From the NCBI GenBank assembly GCA_950097015.1, contig CATNEN010000002.1, positions 5,487,001 through 5,551,000 on the forward strand: 64,000 nucleotides of DNA. The letters are read 5' to 3'. Origin of the DNA: Macrostomum hystrix. Lineage: Eukaryota > Platyhelminthes > Macrostomidae. The notes below the pieces were generated by a model, which saw only the letters and a program-made list of their open reading frames with translations, searched no databases and was not told the origin of the DNA. Below are positions 24,201 to 35,582 of the stretch, in pieces; positions within the stretch are counted from its first letter, which is position 1, and the number at the start of each line of letters is the position of its first letter. The position numbers and the translations under genes were made by a program.

Positions 24201-27200
24201 TATTCAGTGATGCTTCAAAATATTCAGGGAAGCTTCATGATATTCAGGGAAGCTTCAGGATATTCAAGGAAGCTTCAGGATATTCAGGGAAGCTTCAGGA
24301 TATTCAACGAATCTTCAGGATACTCGGGGAATTCTAGGTATTCTAGCTAGAAGTTATTGGCAAGGGCTAGGTGGACTCACGGCCAGGTAACAGCGGCCCT
24401 TCAGAGGCCGCAGTCGGCACTGGACGCCGTACAGGTCGCTGAGCAGAGCAGCCACAAATCCGTGATGCAGGAGGCGTCCTGCGAACTGGGCCGGCCTGAC
24501 AAAGAAGGCCATTGTGGGCTGCTGAGCTGCCTGACGGCTGCCGAGGAGCACCAAACTCTTCATGGGCTGCAGCACCTCCCATGTCCAGCTGACAGGTTGG
24601 TAGGGCGAAGATTGAATGGGATAAATCAATCAGGAATTTCCGCAATTTAAATTCTGCAATCGGTCGATTTTTTAATGAAACGAATTCCTGGGGGAATTAC
24701 CGGCTGCTTCGCTTGAGACTTTTGATTATTTCCAGCAAAAGGATAGAAAAACCTTCTGCAAGAATAGAAAATAATACGAATCGAAAACCTTGAAGGATAT
24801 TTATTAGAAAACCAGGACACCCAAGTCACAGGTAGGACACCCAACTTACAGGTAGGACACCCAAGTCACAGGTAGGACACCCAACTTACAGGAAGGACAC
24901 CCTACTCACAGGTAGGACACCCTACTTACAGGTAGGACACCCAACTTACAGGAAGGACACCCTACTCACAGGTAGGACACCCTACTTACAGGTAGGACAC
25001 CTTACTCACAGGAAGGACACTCTTCACACAGGTAGGACACCCAAATCACAGGCAGGACACCTAACTCACAGGTAGGAAAACGACACTTCAAGACTGAGTT
25101 GATCTCAAAAAGTGCTCAGCCTCACCGAATCAGCTCATTTTCGCGATCACGAATCTCGCCCTCGCCGACGCTTCGCCGCAGTTTGAAGGCGAGGCCACTT
25201 CGCACCCGGCCGACGATCGCAGACGCTTCGCCGTCGCCGAATTCCAAAGTCCTGTCCCAGTCGTCCGGTGCGTCGGCATTGAAAAAGCAAGTGCTGCCAT
25301 CGTCGCCGTGATCGCAGTCGTCCTCGCTGTCACAATCCTCGACAGTGTCCTTGACAAAGTCGCGCAGTTGACGCCGCCGGGCAACCAGGAGGCCGGGACT
25401 GCCGGCTCCGCCGAGCAGCCGTCCAGGCGACAAGAGCGCCGCATCGAATTCCACCGTCGAGGCGACGGAGGCGGCTGCCGACAGGTCCCAGACAAGGAGG
25501 CCGCCCCTGGACCGGACGACACTCGCCAGCGCTGAAGTTTGCGTCAATGGCGCCGCGGCCCCAGTGACATCACAGACTGCGCCAATCAGGGCGACGATTC
25601 GTTGACAACCGGCCGCCGCCAGACTGTCCAAGGCAGCCGCGGTCGCCGGCAAGTCAACGGAGGCGCCGGACGAGTCGAGAGGCGCGCGCGCGCAGGCGGA
25701 CGCGGCCGGCAGCCAGTGTCGGTGAGCCTCGCCAACTTCGCTGTCGTATGGCCCGATGAGGAGGCCGAGCCGCAGTTCTTGCCGACGGCACTGACGGTGT
25801 CGCCGGCTTCTTGAACAGCTGCTCCGGCCGTGTCGACACTGCGAGACCAGCCAGTCTAGGAGGCTGCGTGACGCATCGCCGGAGCTCCAACCGACATGGT
25901 GCACAGCGAAGTCTGCAGCTTCGTTTTCGGTTAAAAGGAATTTGCGAACCTGTCGATCGGCGTCGGTCAGGAAGCGCCATGACTGCCGACTGGCTGCTCC
26001 GCCGCCGCCGCCGCCACCGCCGCCGCCGCCGAGGCCATAGACGAATGACGGAGCGGCGAGAAATGGGAGCACGGAAGACTGGATGAAGTCCTCGATGCAG
26101 CGAAGGTTACTGCCGTAATGGAGATACCAATGGAACGTCTGCGGATCTCCAGAGATCCCACATGCTCAGATCCTATATCATCCCCTGATCCCATATCATC
26201 CCCTGATCCCATATCATCCCCTGATCCCATATCATTCCCTGATCCCATATCATCCCCTGATCCCATATCATCCCCTGATCCCATATCATCCCACTGATCC
26301 CATATCATTCCCATATCCCATATCATCCCCTGATCCCATATCATCCCCTGATCCCATATCATCCCCTGATCCCATATCATCCCCTGATCCCATATCATCC
26401 CCTGATCCCATATCATCCCACTGATCCCATATCATTCCCATATCCCATATCATCCCCTGATCCCATATCATCCCCTGATCCCATATCATCCCCTGATCCC
26501 ATATCATCCCCTGATCCCATATCATCCCCTGATCCCATATCATCCCACTGATCCCATATCATTCCCATATCCCATATTTTCTAATCCCAAGACCCCATAT
26601 CCTCAGATTCAAGGTCCCCTATTATCAACCATTGTTTGCCCACAATTATGAGCAAGTGATTTGTAAAAGTACTAATTATTTAGCAACGAGTTCTAACAAG
26701 AACCGAAGACGTTAGAACTGTACCTAACTGCTCTAAAGAAAAAGTGGCAGGTGTAAAATAAGGTGAGCAGCAGAGGCACCTGCCTGTATTATCCCATCCC
26801 ATCCCCTGTCCGTTTATCCCGATGTGGCATTTCTGCGCTCTTTCTTGTTAAAGCATTCGAAATCTGAGCTGGGATCTGAGACGGACTCAGCTGAGATGCT
26901 GCTCAATCCCTGTCTGTGCTCGCTCTCTGCCCAGATCCCCAAAACGCTGATCTCCCTCCCCCGGGCCGGGTTTTATCCCCTCGTCCTGCTCCCCGCCAGT
27001 TCGGGGATGGGATGGGGTGGCGCAGCTTCAAATGACTTTAATTAACTCCTTTCCTCCTCTTTTTGCCCGTGTCTCCGCATTCCTTTTGCAAAGAAGACTG
27101 CCCCGCCCCGTATTGTATCCCACCCTGTCCCTACCTGGCAGTCCCATGGCGGCACTTATCCCCTCGGGGCATGTACAACAGCCCCCGCCTGCGACTCAGA

Positions 27201-29274
27201 TCTGGCCCATCCTTATTTTTTTTTCTTCTAGCCCTCTTTCTCCGAATTCTCTGCTTGAGAAGACGCGGCGCGGCGCCTGTGCGGCCGATGCGAGAATAGC
27301 CGGCCGGGTGAGACTCAAGCCTACGAGCTTTCTCCTCTGCGCTGACTTGAGTCTCAGCGAAATCTCCCCCCCCTTCACCTGCTGTTTATCCCACACTCAA
27401 TCTGCTCAATCACAATCAACAGAATCAGCTGCGGGGACGAATGAAGACAGAGCATGAAGTTGTAGCGATTTGTATGCCTTTTAACACACCAGTCTGTCTT
27501 CGGAAAAATTTCAGAAAAGAGAGATTGGGGGTGAGAGAGTGTGAGATTGGGGGATGAGAGAGTAAGGGATTGGGGGTGAGAGAGTGTGAGATTGGGGGAT
27601 GAGAGAGTAAGGGATTGGGGGATGAGAGAGTAAGGGATTGGGGTTGAGAGAGTGAGAGATTGGGGGTGAGAGAGTGAGAGATTGGGGGATGAGAGAGTGA
27701 GAGATTGGGGGTGAGAGAGTGAGAGATTGGGGGATGAGAGAGTGAGAGATTGGGGGGTGAGAGAGTGTGAGATTGGGGGATGAGAGAGTGAGAGATTGGG
27801 GGGTGAGAGAGTGAGAGATTGGGGGATGAGAGAGTGAGAGATTGGGGGATGAGAGAGTGTGAGATTGGGGGATGAGAGAGTGAGAGATTGGGGGGTGAGA
27901 GAGTGTGAGATTGGGGGATGAGAGAGTAAGGGATTGGGGTTGAGAGAGTGAGAGATTGGGGGATGAGAAAGTGTGAGATTGGGGGTGAACGAGTATGGGA
28001 TTGGGGTGAGTGAGTGTGAGATTGGGGATGAGAGAGTAAGGGATTGGGGGTGAGAGAGTAAGGGATTGGGGGTGAGAGAGTAAGGGATTGGGGGTGAGAG
28101 TGTGAGATTGGGGTTGAGAGAGTGAGAGATTGGGGTGAGAGAGTGAGAGATTGGAGGTGAGAGTGTTAGTGTGATATTAGTAGTGAGAAAGGGTGGGAGA
28201 TCTTAGTGAACGAGGGTTGACGGTGTGCGAGAGCGGTCACATTAATTTCGAGCTCCCAGATAAGTCACACAAATATTGTACTCACCGTCCATTGACAGAG
28301 GAGTCGCAATAGACCACTGAAATGGCATGGGATCAAAAGTTTGGGATCGCAAAAGTCCCTTCAATTATCGCCTACTGTGAGCCTGTAGCTCTCTTACCTT
28401 TTCTAAGACCGTAGGGCCCTATAAAGCAGGCCTCAGACCCTATCATGTTGCGGAATAAATAGTCCAGCTTGCCCTTGGCTGCGATGGCACCCTCAGCAAT
28501 GCGCCAGTCAGCTGCCACCTGCTGGTTAAGTTTGGTGGAGTGACGAGAGTGATTTTCCTTCCGAGTGACGAGAGTGATTTTCCTTCCGAGTGACGAGAGT
28601 GATTTTCCTTCCGAGTGACGAGAGTGATTTCCCTTGGAGTGACGAGAGTGATTTCCCTTGGAGTGACGAGAGTGATTTCCCTTGGAGTGACGAGAGTGAT
28701 TTCCCTTGGAGTGACGAGAGTGATTTCCCTTGGAGTGACGAGAGTGATTTCCCTTGGATTGACGAGAGTGATTTTCATCGGAGTGACTAGAGATTTCGTG
28801 CTTGAGTGGCTCAAAAGATTCGACGGGGCACTTGACTGGAAAATTCAAACGATTGTACCTCTAATTTCCTTTCAAAATATTGAGCCTTTGAAACGTAGCC
28901 TGTGCAGTCCAGCTCATAGTTGAGGCCGCCGCTAAATGACCTTGACACAGAATTGTGAATCACAGGGTCACGCTGCTGGCGTCTCTGCTGCTGCTGCTGC
29001 TGATGATGATCAATTCGTGCAATGTCCGGCAGATGCGAGGTCGACCCAGATGTCCGGATTCCTTGTCGATTCTTTATCTGATACTGCTGATGCTGCTGTT
29101 GCTGCTGCTGATGCTGCTGATGCTGCTGATGCTGCTGATGCTGCTGATGCTGAAATGTTGGCGGAGTCTTCAGACACTGCCTTCTTGGCAGTGGGATGCG
29201 ACTGCCAACAAAGACTGGCACCTCTTTGTATTTTTCTGGCAGTTGCACGGGGCGCTCTTGCATCAGCATCGATG

Positions 29275-29346
<72 letters not shown>

Positions 29347-29407
29347 AGCTGCTGCGATGAAGCCTGTTAACCGCTCTAATAGAATCAAAACGGCAATGAG
29401 GAAGCAT
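21223..29407 (-). CDS. Class-V aminotransferase (cysteine-desulfurase-like) protein, probably catalytically dead
   Basis: Fold-type I PLP-enzyme family (aminotransferase class V / cysteine-desulfurase-like). Exons on the minus strand: 29,407-28,859 (183 codons from an ATG, with a long poly-Gln tract), 28,518-28,398 (YLFRNMIGSEACFIGPYG), 28,316-28,286 (VYCDSSVNGR), 26,109-25,126 (large domain), 24,588-24,381, about 23,530-23,413, 23,105-22,959, 22,870-22,814 and 21,363-21,223 (TAA). Phases agree at all junctions except 24,381 to 23,530. Family landmarks are IGPYDSEV, VTGAAAP, LLVWDLSAA, LGGAGSPGLLVARR, HHGFVAALLSDLYGVQ, GWKLLPE|YELVPDTADWRHR and HPTVEGLD. The usual S-P-H-K that carries the PLP lysine reads SPGR, the His pair after GPYE reads DSEV, and the GSG-T loop is altered. 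Poly-Gly (11) and poly-Gln tracts are extra. About 35 residues expected between LKGRCYLA and VCIDLPYF were not found. Substrate unknown. Confidence 0.8.
21430..22795. repeat. 14-bp minisatellite in the last intron (CAGATCCCATCCTC)
   Basis: About 97 units with two common variants (CAGATTCCATCCTC and CAGATTCCATACTC). It fills the intron between the last two exons of the aminotransferase-like gene. The open frames of over 400 codons on both strands come from the array and are not genes. Confidence 0.98.
23125..23315. repeat. GATT/GACT microsatellite
   Basis: Imperfect (GATT)n with GACT and GGTT variants, in the intron between the exons at 23,105 and 23,413. Confidence 0.85.
23990..24345. repeat. 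About 20-bp minisatellite (ATTCAGGGAAGCTTCAGGAT)
   Basis: About 18 units in an intron of the aminotransferase-like gene. The left half has a longer form containing TTTGGAGCAATCAGG. Confidence 0.92.
24820..25080. repeat. 20-bp minisatellite carrying donor consensus on the sense strand
   Basis: About 13 units of AGGACACCCAACTTACAGGT. Read on the minus strand, which is the sense strand of the host gene, most units contain GTAAGT or GTGAGT, the consensus 5' splice site. The intron's true donor is at 25,125. Confidence 0.93.
26160..26580. repeat. 18-bp minisatellite (TGATCCCATATCATCCCC)
   Basis: About 23 units with a recurring CCATATCCCATATCATCCC variant every 6-8 units. Intronic in the aminotransferase-like gene. 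Confidence 0.95.
26600..27470. other. GC-rich unique block inside an intron
   Basis: From about 26,780 to 27,460 the sequence turns GC-rich with several open frames, but none has splice-site context or recognisable protein character. It may be an old repeat or an unrecognised regulatory or alternative-promoter region. Left uncalled. Confidence 0.3.
27515..28165. repeat. About 21-bp minisatellite (GATTGGGGGATGAGAGAGTG)
   Basis: About 30 units, purine-rich on +, hence a pyrimidine tract on the sense (minus) strand of the host gene. It lies upstream of the acceptor at 26,110 and downstream of the donor at 28,285. Confidence 0.95.
28545..28795. repeat. 24-bp minisatellite (GAGTGACGAGAGTGATTTCC)
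   Basis: About 10 units in the 340-bp first intron of the aminotransferase-like gene. Confidence 0.93.
29278..29343. repeat. CAG/CTG trinucleotide run coding poly-Gln
   Basis: About 22 uninterrupted GCT repeats on +, read as CAG on the minus strand in exon 1 of the aminotransferase-like gene. A second, interrupted CAG/CAT run at about 29,088-29,155 codes Gln/His. Confidence 0.9.
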
Positions 29408-29614
29408 GACTGCTCTCAGACACTGAGCTGAGGTTTGAGTCGATATCACCTGAGTAGGCAACACTGAGTCTATAATTTCGTGCGCTCCTGTCTTTTAGCT
29501 CGAAGATTCGGATTGACTGTCGATCACGTGACTGCAGCTGTCGGATTGGATGGGTGAGATTAGAGGGGGAAGGGCCTGGCCTGTACTTGTGCAGTACTGG
29601 GCAGTGTGTCACTT

Positions 29615-30597
29615 ACTTTGTGATGATCCATCAGTCACTGCCTACTGATCCATCAGTCACTGCCAACTGATCCATCAGTCACTGCCCACTGATCCATCAG
29701 TCACTGCCTACTGATCCATCAGTCACTGCCAACTGATCCATCAGTCACTGCCCACTGATCCATCAGTCACTGCCTACTGATCCATCAGTCACTGCCTACT
29801 GATCCATCAGTCACTGCCCACTGATCCATCAGTCACTGCCTACTGATCCATCAGTCACTGCCAACTGATCCATCAGTCACTGCCTACTGATCCATCAGTC
29901 ACTGCCTACTGATCCATCAGTCACTGCCCACTGATCCATCAGTCACTGCCTACTGATCCATCAGTCACTGCCTACTGATCCATCAGTCACTGCCTACTTA
30001 TCCATCAGTCACTGCCTACTGATCCATCAGTCACTGCCTACTGATCCATCAGTCACTGCCTACTGATCCATCAGTCACTGCCCACTGATCCCTCAGTCAC
30101 TGCCTACTGATCCATCAGTCACTGCCTACTGATCCATCAGTCACTGCCTACTGATCCATCAGTCACTGCCTACTGATCCATCAGTCACTGCCTACTGATC
30201 CATCAGTCACTGCCAACTGATCCATCAGTCACTGCCCACTGATCCATCAGTCACTGCCTACTGATCCATCAGTCACTGCCAACTGATCCATCAGTCACTG
30301 CCCACTGATCCATCAGTCACTGCCTACTGATCCATCAGTCACTGCCAACTGATCCATCAGTCACTGCCCACTGATCCATCAGTCACTGCCCACTGATCCA
30401 TCAGTCACTGCCAACTGATCCATCAGTCACTGCCCACTGATCCATCAGTCACTGCCCACTGATCCATCAGTCACTGCCCACTGATCCATCAGTCACTGCC
30501 CACTGATCCATCAGTCACTGCCAACTGATCCATCAGTCACTGCCTACTGATCCATCAGTCACTGCCTACTGATCCATCAGTCACTACCTACTGATCG
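29615..30597. repeat. 22-bp minisatellite between divergent genes
   Basis: About 45 units of TGATCCATCAGTCACTGCCT plus AC, with CCAAC and CCCAC variants, in the space between the divergent aminotransferase-like and SLC17 genes. At its left edge the minus strand reads CACAAA|GTAAGTGAC, a perfect donor motif, so the array may overlap a 5' non-coding exon. Confidence 0.97.
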
Positions 30598-31346
30598 GGG
30601 TGTGTGTATAAATACTTTTAGTTTTTCATGACCAAGTTAAATTTAAACAGTCAGCAATACCCTACTTTTAAGTTGGCACAATATCGATTTCTTCCCGATC
30701 TGAATTCAGAAAAATCTATCAAGCATAACAAATTTTGGATTAGCAAACAAGTAATTTTCTAGTTGAAAACTTGGTCGTCTTAGAATTTAGAATTATTTTG
30801 TGTGAGAAGTTTCATGAATAGAATGTTATTCAACTGCGCAGTACAGTTGAATACAATTGACTTTTTTTTATTTTTTTAACAATAATTTCTGCTCTGAAAA
30901 TATTTCCGAGCTCTGAATCAGGTAGCTACATTTTTGAGACTGAAACAGAACAGTATAATTATTGATTATCCCCATAGTTGATATTCAGTGGGATTATTTC
31001 CAGCCGTTCAACTAACAAAAGTCCCAACCCGCTCAGAACACTTACCCGCCTCCCCAAATGGGAAGTCGGGGATTGGATCGATAAAAATGCATTTCTGCGC
31101 CCAAAGCGAGTGTGCAATGCCACGGCAGTCTTCCAAGTGTACTTTGGCGCACATTCTTTGAACTCACGAGCAGAAGAAATCGATTTCTATTGTGAGCTGA
31201 GCATTTCTGTCATTCCGTTTAGCTTGGCTGGCTTTTGCTTTCTTGGCCCCAAAACCAACTCACATTTGAGCACAAATTCTGCATATTTTTAAACCGTTAA
31301 AAAATTGCAACTGCAAAGAGATCATTGAATACTGAAATATTCGACA
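30598..31346. other. Upstream region of the SLC17 gene
   Basis: AT-rich unique sequence leading to the ATG at 31,347. No X-box or recognisable core-promoter motif was found. Confidence 0.35.
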
Positions 31347-34300
31347 ATGGAAGAAGAAGTTGACGATAAGCTGCCGTCCAAGTCTCTCGCTGATGATGCT
31401 CAGCCAGACAAAGTGGGTTTGCTGGAGCGCCTTGAGTCCAAGTGCTCGGTTCGCAAGCGCTACGTGGTCTGCCTTATGTGCTTCCTGGGCATGGTCATCA
31501 TTCACTCCATGCGGGTGAACATCGCCATCACGGTCGTCACGATTCTAGACAAGGCGCCGCACGAGAAAGTCGGCAGCAGCAAGCGGGCGCAGGAGCTCCC
31601 GGATGTCGACTGGACACCCACCATGGTGGGCCTGCTGCACGCTATCTTCTATGTGGGATTTCTCATCACGCAGGTGCCCGGAGGCTACCTGGCAACTAAA
31701 CTGCCAACCAACAGGTGAGTGCCAGAGCGCTGTAACACCGTTTCCTCTCGCACCAAGGTCCCTGAGCTCGATTCCACGGCGAGGTCACATTCCGTTTGGG
31801 TTTTGCGCATTTGACGGCCAACCTCCAAGACACAGGGACAGTGTACACTGCCTGACGATGAGAAAGTGTGTGCTCAGGAGTCAGCGAAATGGGTAGACTT
31901 ACAAAAAATGATGAGCCATTGCCTGCAGCCCTTCTGAAATTATGATTTTTATAACTGATTTCGGACAGCACATTTGTTTATTTTGTACTTTTGGTGTCTG
32001 TCCTATGGAAACTAAATGCTTTTTAACAATTTTAAAAGAATTTGTTTAACTTGTAATATTTATCCACAGTTAAGTATCAAAGTTGTATTGATAAATTAAA
32101 GTACAAAGCTCGAGACAGGTACCGGGACACATGTCGATAGAGAGGGACTGAGCAGCCCCCTCCGCCTGTGAAGATACGGAGCTTAAAGGATGCATGTAGG
32201 ACGGGCATCGATTTTCATAGGGAGAGAAGCCAATGCCTGGAAATCCCATCTCTCGGGTTGCTTAGATGTCAGGTGAGCAGCATTCGTGAGCACATCATGG
32301 ATTTCATTTCTGTGGCATCTCATCTCACTGGGGAAGGGCGCCACAATGATACAGAGGGGCAGAAATATTTCCATTTCGTGTTGAGGAATCAACAACTAAG
32401 TAATATCTCTCCGCAGGATATTCGGCTTGTGCATCTGCTTGTCCTGCGCGCTGAACCTCTTGCTGCCCACAGCCATCGCCAATGTTGGATTCGTGTTCAC
32501 CTGCGCTGTGAGGGTTGTGCAAGGACTGCTGGAGGTGAGCTGGGAGCATTGTGCAGGGATGCTGGAGGTGAGCTGGGAGCATTGTGCGGGGACTGCTGGA
32601 GGTGAGCTGGGAGCATTGTGCAGGGACTGCTGGAGGTGAGCTGGGAGCATTGTGCAGGGACTGCTGGAGGTGAGCTGGGAGCATTGTGCAGGGATGCTGG
32701 AGGTGAGCTGGGAGCATTGTGCAGGGACTGCTGGAGGTGAGCTGGGAGCATTGTGCAGGGACTGCTGGAGGTGAGCTGGGAGCATTGTGCGGGGACTGCT
32801 GGAGGTGAGCTGGGAGCATTGTGCAGGGACTGCTGGAGGTGAGCTGGGAGCATTGTGCGGGGACTGCTGGAGGTGAGCTGGGAGCATTGTGCGGGGACTA
32901 CCATAGAGATGAGCTGGGAGCATTGTGCGGGGACTACCATAGAGATGAGCTGGGAGCATTGTGCGGGGACTACCATAGAGTTGAGCTGGGAGCATTGTGC
33001 GGGGACTACCATAGAGTTGAGCTGGGAGCATTGTGCGGGGACTACCATAGAGTTGAGCTGGGAGCATTGTGCGGGGACTACCATAGAGTTGAGCTGGGAG
33101 CATTGTGCGGGGACTACCATAGAGATGAGCTGGGAGCATTGTGCGGGGACTACCATAGAATTGAGATGGGAGCATTGTGCAGGATTTATAATTTTCAGTT
33201 TGCAATAACCCACTCATTCACAAAACGCATTTCAGGGCGCGGTGATCCCAACGATGTACAAGATCATCAATGATTGGTCTCCAAGGATGGAACGCAGTTC
33301 GTTTGCCTCATTCTGCATCACGGGTGAGCTTGGCCAACTGTTGAGTCCGTGCTCAAGCCAGAAGCGCGACTCTAATTATATTTTCTGGCAATCGAGAATT
33401 ATTTTTTTGAAATGAGGAAATTTTCCCGAGGTAGTACTAATAGTAGCAGACTTTCACTTAGCAAAGCTCAATTGAATTTAACTAAAATCATATAAAAATT
33501 TACTTAATTCAACATAACTTAATTTAACCATCTAATTCTTGTAACGCTAGTTGAGCCATAGACACTCATTTACACAGGAATTGTAGCCTAGTGTTTAGAG
33601 CGTCGGACTCACGACGTTCGACGTTCGGGGTTCGATTCCCGACTCCATTGAAAAATATGGTGTCCTTTAGCAAGGCACTTAACTCACCAGTCCATGGACT
33701 GAACAGCAGCTTTACGCAGTCTTCTGATGCGCCGCGCAGTAGCTGCAGCTGTGCTGTGGGGCTGCACATCTGGCCCAAATAGTGCAGGTGCAATCAGTGC
33801 AGTCAGGTGTAAAACTCACAATGTGCTCATCAATACGAACGCAGGAATGTACGCCGGAGCCATCATCGGGTTCCCACTAGACGGCCTGATCACCCACTAT
33901 GCCAACTGGCAGTACATGTTCTATATCCATGCCATATTTGGCTTCGTGTGGTTCTTCTTCTGGTTCCTGTTCGTCTACGAGCGCCCCGAGTTCGATCCCT
34001 CGGTGGATGAGGACGAGAAAAAGCTGATCATGGCCGGCCGGGACAAGGTGGTTGAGCTAGACCAGGTGCCATGGAAGGCCATCTTCACCAGCCTGCCGGT
34101 GTGGGCGGTCATTGTCTGCCACTTCGTCCGCAGCTGGATGTTCTTCTTCCTGTTGACTAACGAGCCTGCCTACCTCAACATGTTCAACTTCTCCATCCTC
34201 GAGGTTGGCCCTGCTGATGTTTATCAGCGTTAAACAACTGTCTCACTTTGAAACCACCCCACTCCGACACGCACCCCAATCCGACACCCACCCCAATCCG

Positions 34301-35582
34301 ACACCCACACCAATCCGACACCCACCCCACTCCGACACCCACCCCAATCCGACACCCACCCCAATCCAATACCCACCTCACCCAACAACCAACCCACTCC
34401 GACACCCACTTCCACTCCAAAACAAACCCCAATTGACACCCAACCCACTCCGACACCACCCAAAATTCGACAACCATCCTACTCCGACAACAACCTCAAT
34501 ACGACACCCAACCTCACTCCGACACCCACCTCACGCCATTATCTACCTCACTTCGGCGCCAATTTCTCTTCGCAGAATGGAATATTCTCGGCCACGCCGC
34601 ATCTACTAAAAGTTCTCTGCTGCATCCTTGGCGGCATAATTGCCGATATTGTGCTGCTGAAGTCGCCATGCTCGCTAACTGTTGTCAGAAAGATGTTCAC
34701 CTGCATCGGTGAGTGTGAGGCTCAATTTCACTGTACTGAGAAGACTCGTAATAATCCCTCAAAATTGTCCATAGGCTTCGGCGTCGAGGCCCTGTGCTGC
34801 TACGCCCTGTCCCGGGTTCAGCAGGGCTACATCGCCATCGTGTTCCTGAACCTGGGCGTCGGCTGCTCCGGCTTGACCGTGGCCGGCTGGCAGGTGAATC
34901 ATCTGGACCTGGCACCACAGTTCGCCTCCGTGCTGGCTGGCATCTCGGCGAGCTTCGGCACCATTGGCGGCATTCTGTCACCCATTGTGGTCGGCATTAT
35001 GACACACCCTCAGGTGAGTCACTCCACTGTGTCACTCCACTCTGTCACATCACTGTGTCAGAAGAGCAGAAGTTATAACAGATTCACGACTGTTTTCAGA
35101 CCCTGTGGAACTGGCAGAAGTCTTTCATCCTCACTGGTTCAGTTCTAGCAGCTGGAGTGACTTTCTACTTCTTCCTCGGATCTGGTAAGTGCTTGAAGTG
35201 ATGACCGCCAAGGTTTGTTCAGCGGCGCCTTTTTTAGTCTATGGACTTTCTCTCCGCCAATCACAGCGCGTATGATTAAGTAAGCTTTAGAGCCTAGCCA
35301 ATCAGAGGGTGCATTTAGGAGCAATAATGACTAGCCACTGTACATCGACTTCATGTACATTTGAAATCTAGGCATATTTTTATTATTTAACTTTCAGGCG
35401 AACTGCAGCCCTGGGCTACCAAGGAAGACTCCAACGACGACGACTCGAAGAAGGATCAGCCAGCCAGCAAAGGCGAGGATTCGCAGCTGAATGCGGGACC
35501 TGTCGTGACTAACTACAGCAGTGTGAACAACGGACAAGGGGATAATTCTCCTAAAGACAAGCAGGAGGAGAGTGAAACTTGA
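31347..35582 (+). CDS. SLC17-family anion transporter (sialin / phosphate / VGLUT type)
   Basis: Major-facilitator protein of the SLC17 family, which moves organic anions or phosphate across plasma, lysosomal or vesicle membranes using H+ or Na+ gradients. Eight exons join in perfect phase: 31,347-31,714; 32,417-32,534; 33,236-33,323; 33,845-34,203; 34,576-34,708; 34,775-35,013; 35,100-35,184; 35,398-35,582 (TGA), 524 residues, a normal length. Landmarks are TM1 VVCLMCFLGMVIIHSMRVNIA, the loop ending in DVDWTPTMVGLL, QVPGGYLATKLPTNRIFG, the family segment NDWSPRMERSSF, TM pairs around NWQYMFYIHAIFG, the TM10-12 glycines (GISASFGTIGGILSPIVVG) and the C-terminal WNWQKSFIL...GELQPWA. The tail is acidic and Ser-rich. 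The exon 4 donor (GAG|GTTGGC) is weak. Subfamily, and therefore substrate, cannot be fixed by eye. Confidence 0.92.
31718..31955 (+). mobile_element. SINE-A copy 4, starting at the 5' splice site of SLC17 intron 1
   Basis: Has the tRNA-like head (GCCAGAGCGCTGTAAC, B box GGTCCCTGAGCTCGATTCC) and an internally deleted body that ends in an A/T-rich tail. The element begins only about 3 bp inside the intron, so the donor GTGAGT may partly come from it. Confidence 0.75.
32519..33180. repeat. 34-36-bp minisatellite made of the exon 2/intron 2 junction of SLC17
   Basis: About 19 units. The left units read ACTGCTGGAG|GTGAGCTGGG, identical to the last 10 bases of exon 2 plus the start of intron 2, so each carries a full donor site. 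In the right-hand units (from about 32,890) the junction reads AGAG(A/T)TGAGC and the donor GT is lost. Confidence 0.97.
33586..33815 (+). mobile_element. SINE-C, tRNA-derived
   Basis: tRNA-like head with A box (TAGCCTAGTGTTTAGAGCGT) and B box (GGGTTCGATTCCCGAC), then GTCCTTTAGCAAGGCACTTA, a motif resembling the conserved central domain of many animal SINEs, then a unique body. Inside SLC17 intron 3. Superfamily not assigned. Confidence 0.75.
34250..34545. repeat. Short minisatellite (CCCACTCCGACACCCA) in SLC17 intron 4
   Basis: About 18 diverged units of 14-17 bp: CCCAATCCGACACCCAC and variants. Confidence 0.9.

Noticed and set aside
24000..24350. Plus-strand GSFRIFREASGYS frames
   Set aside because: Products of the 20-bp array inside an intron of a minus-strand gene.
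33586..33660. A tRNA gene
   Set aside because: A and B boxes are present, but the segment does not fold into a convincing cloverleaf and continues into a SINE body; called SINE-C instead.
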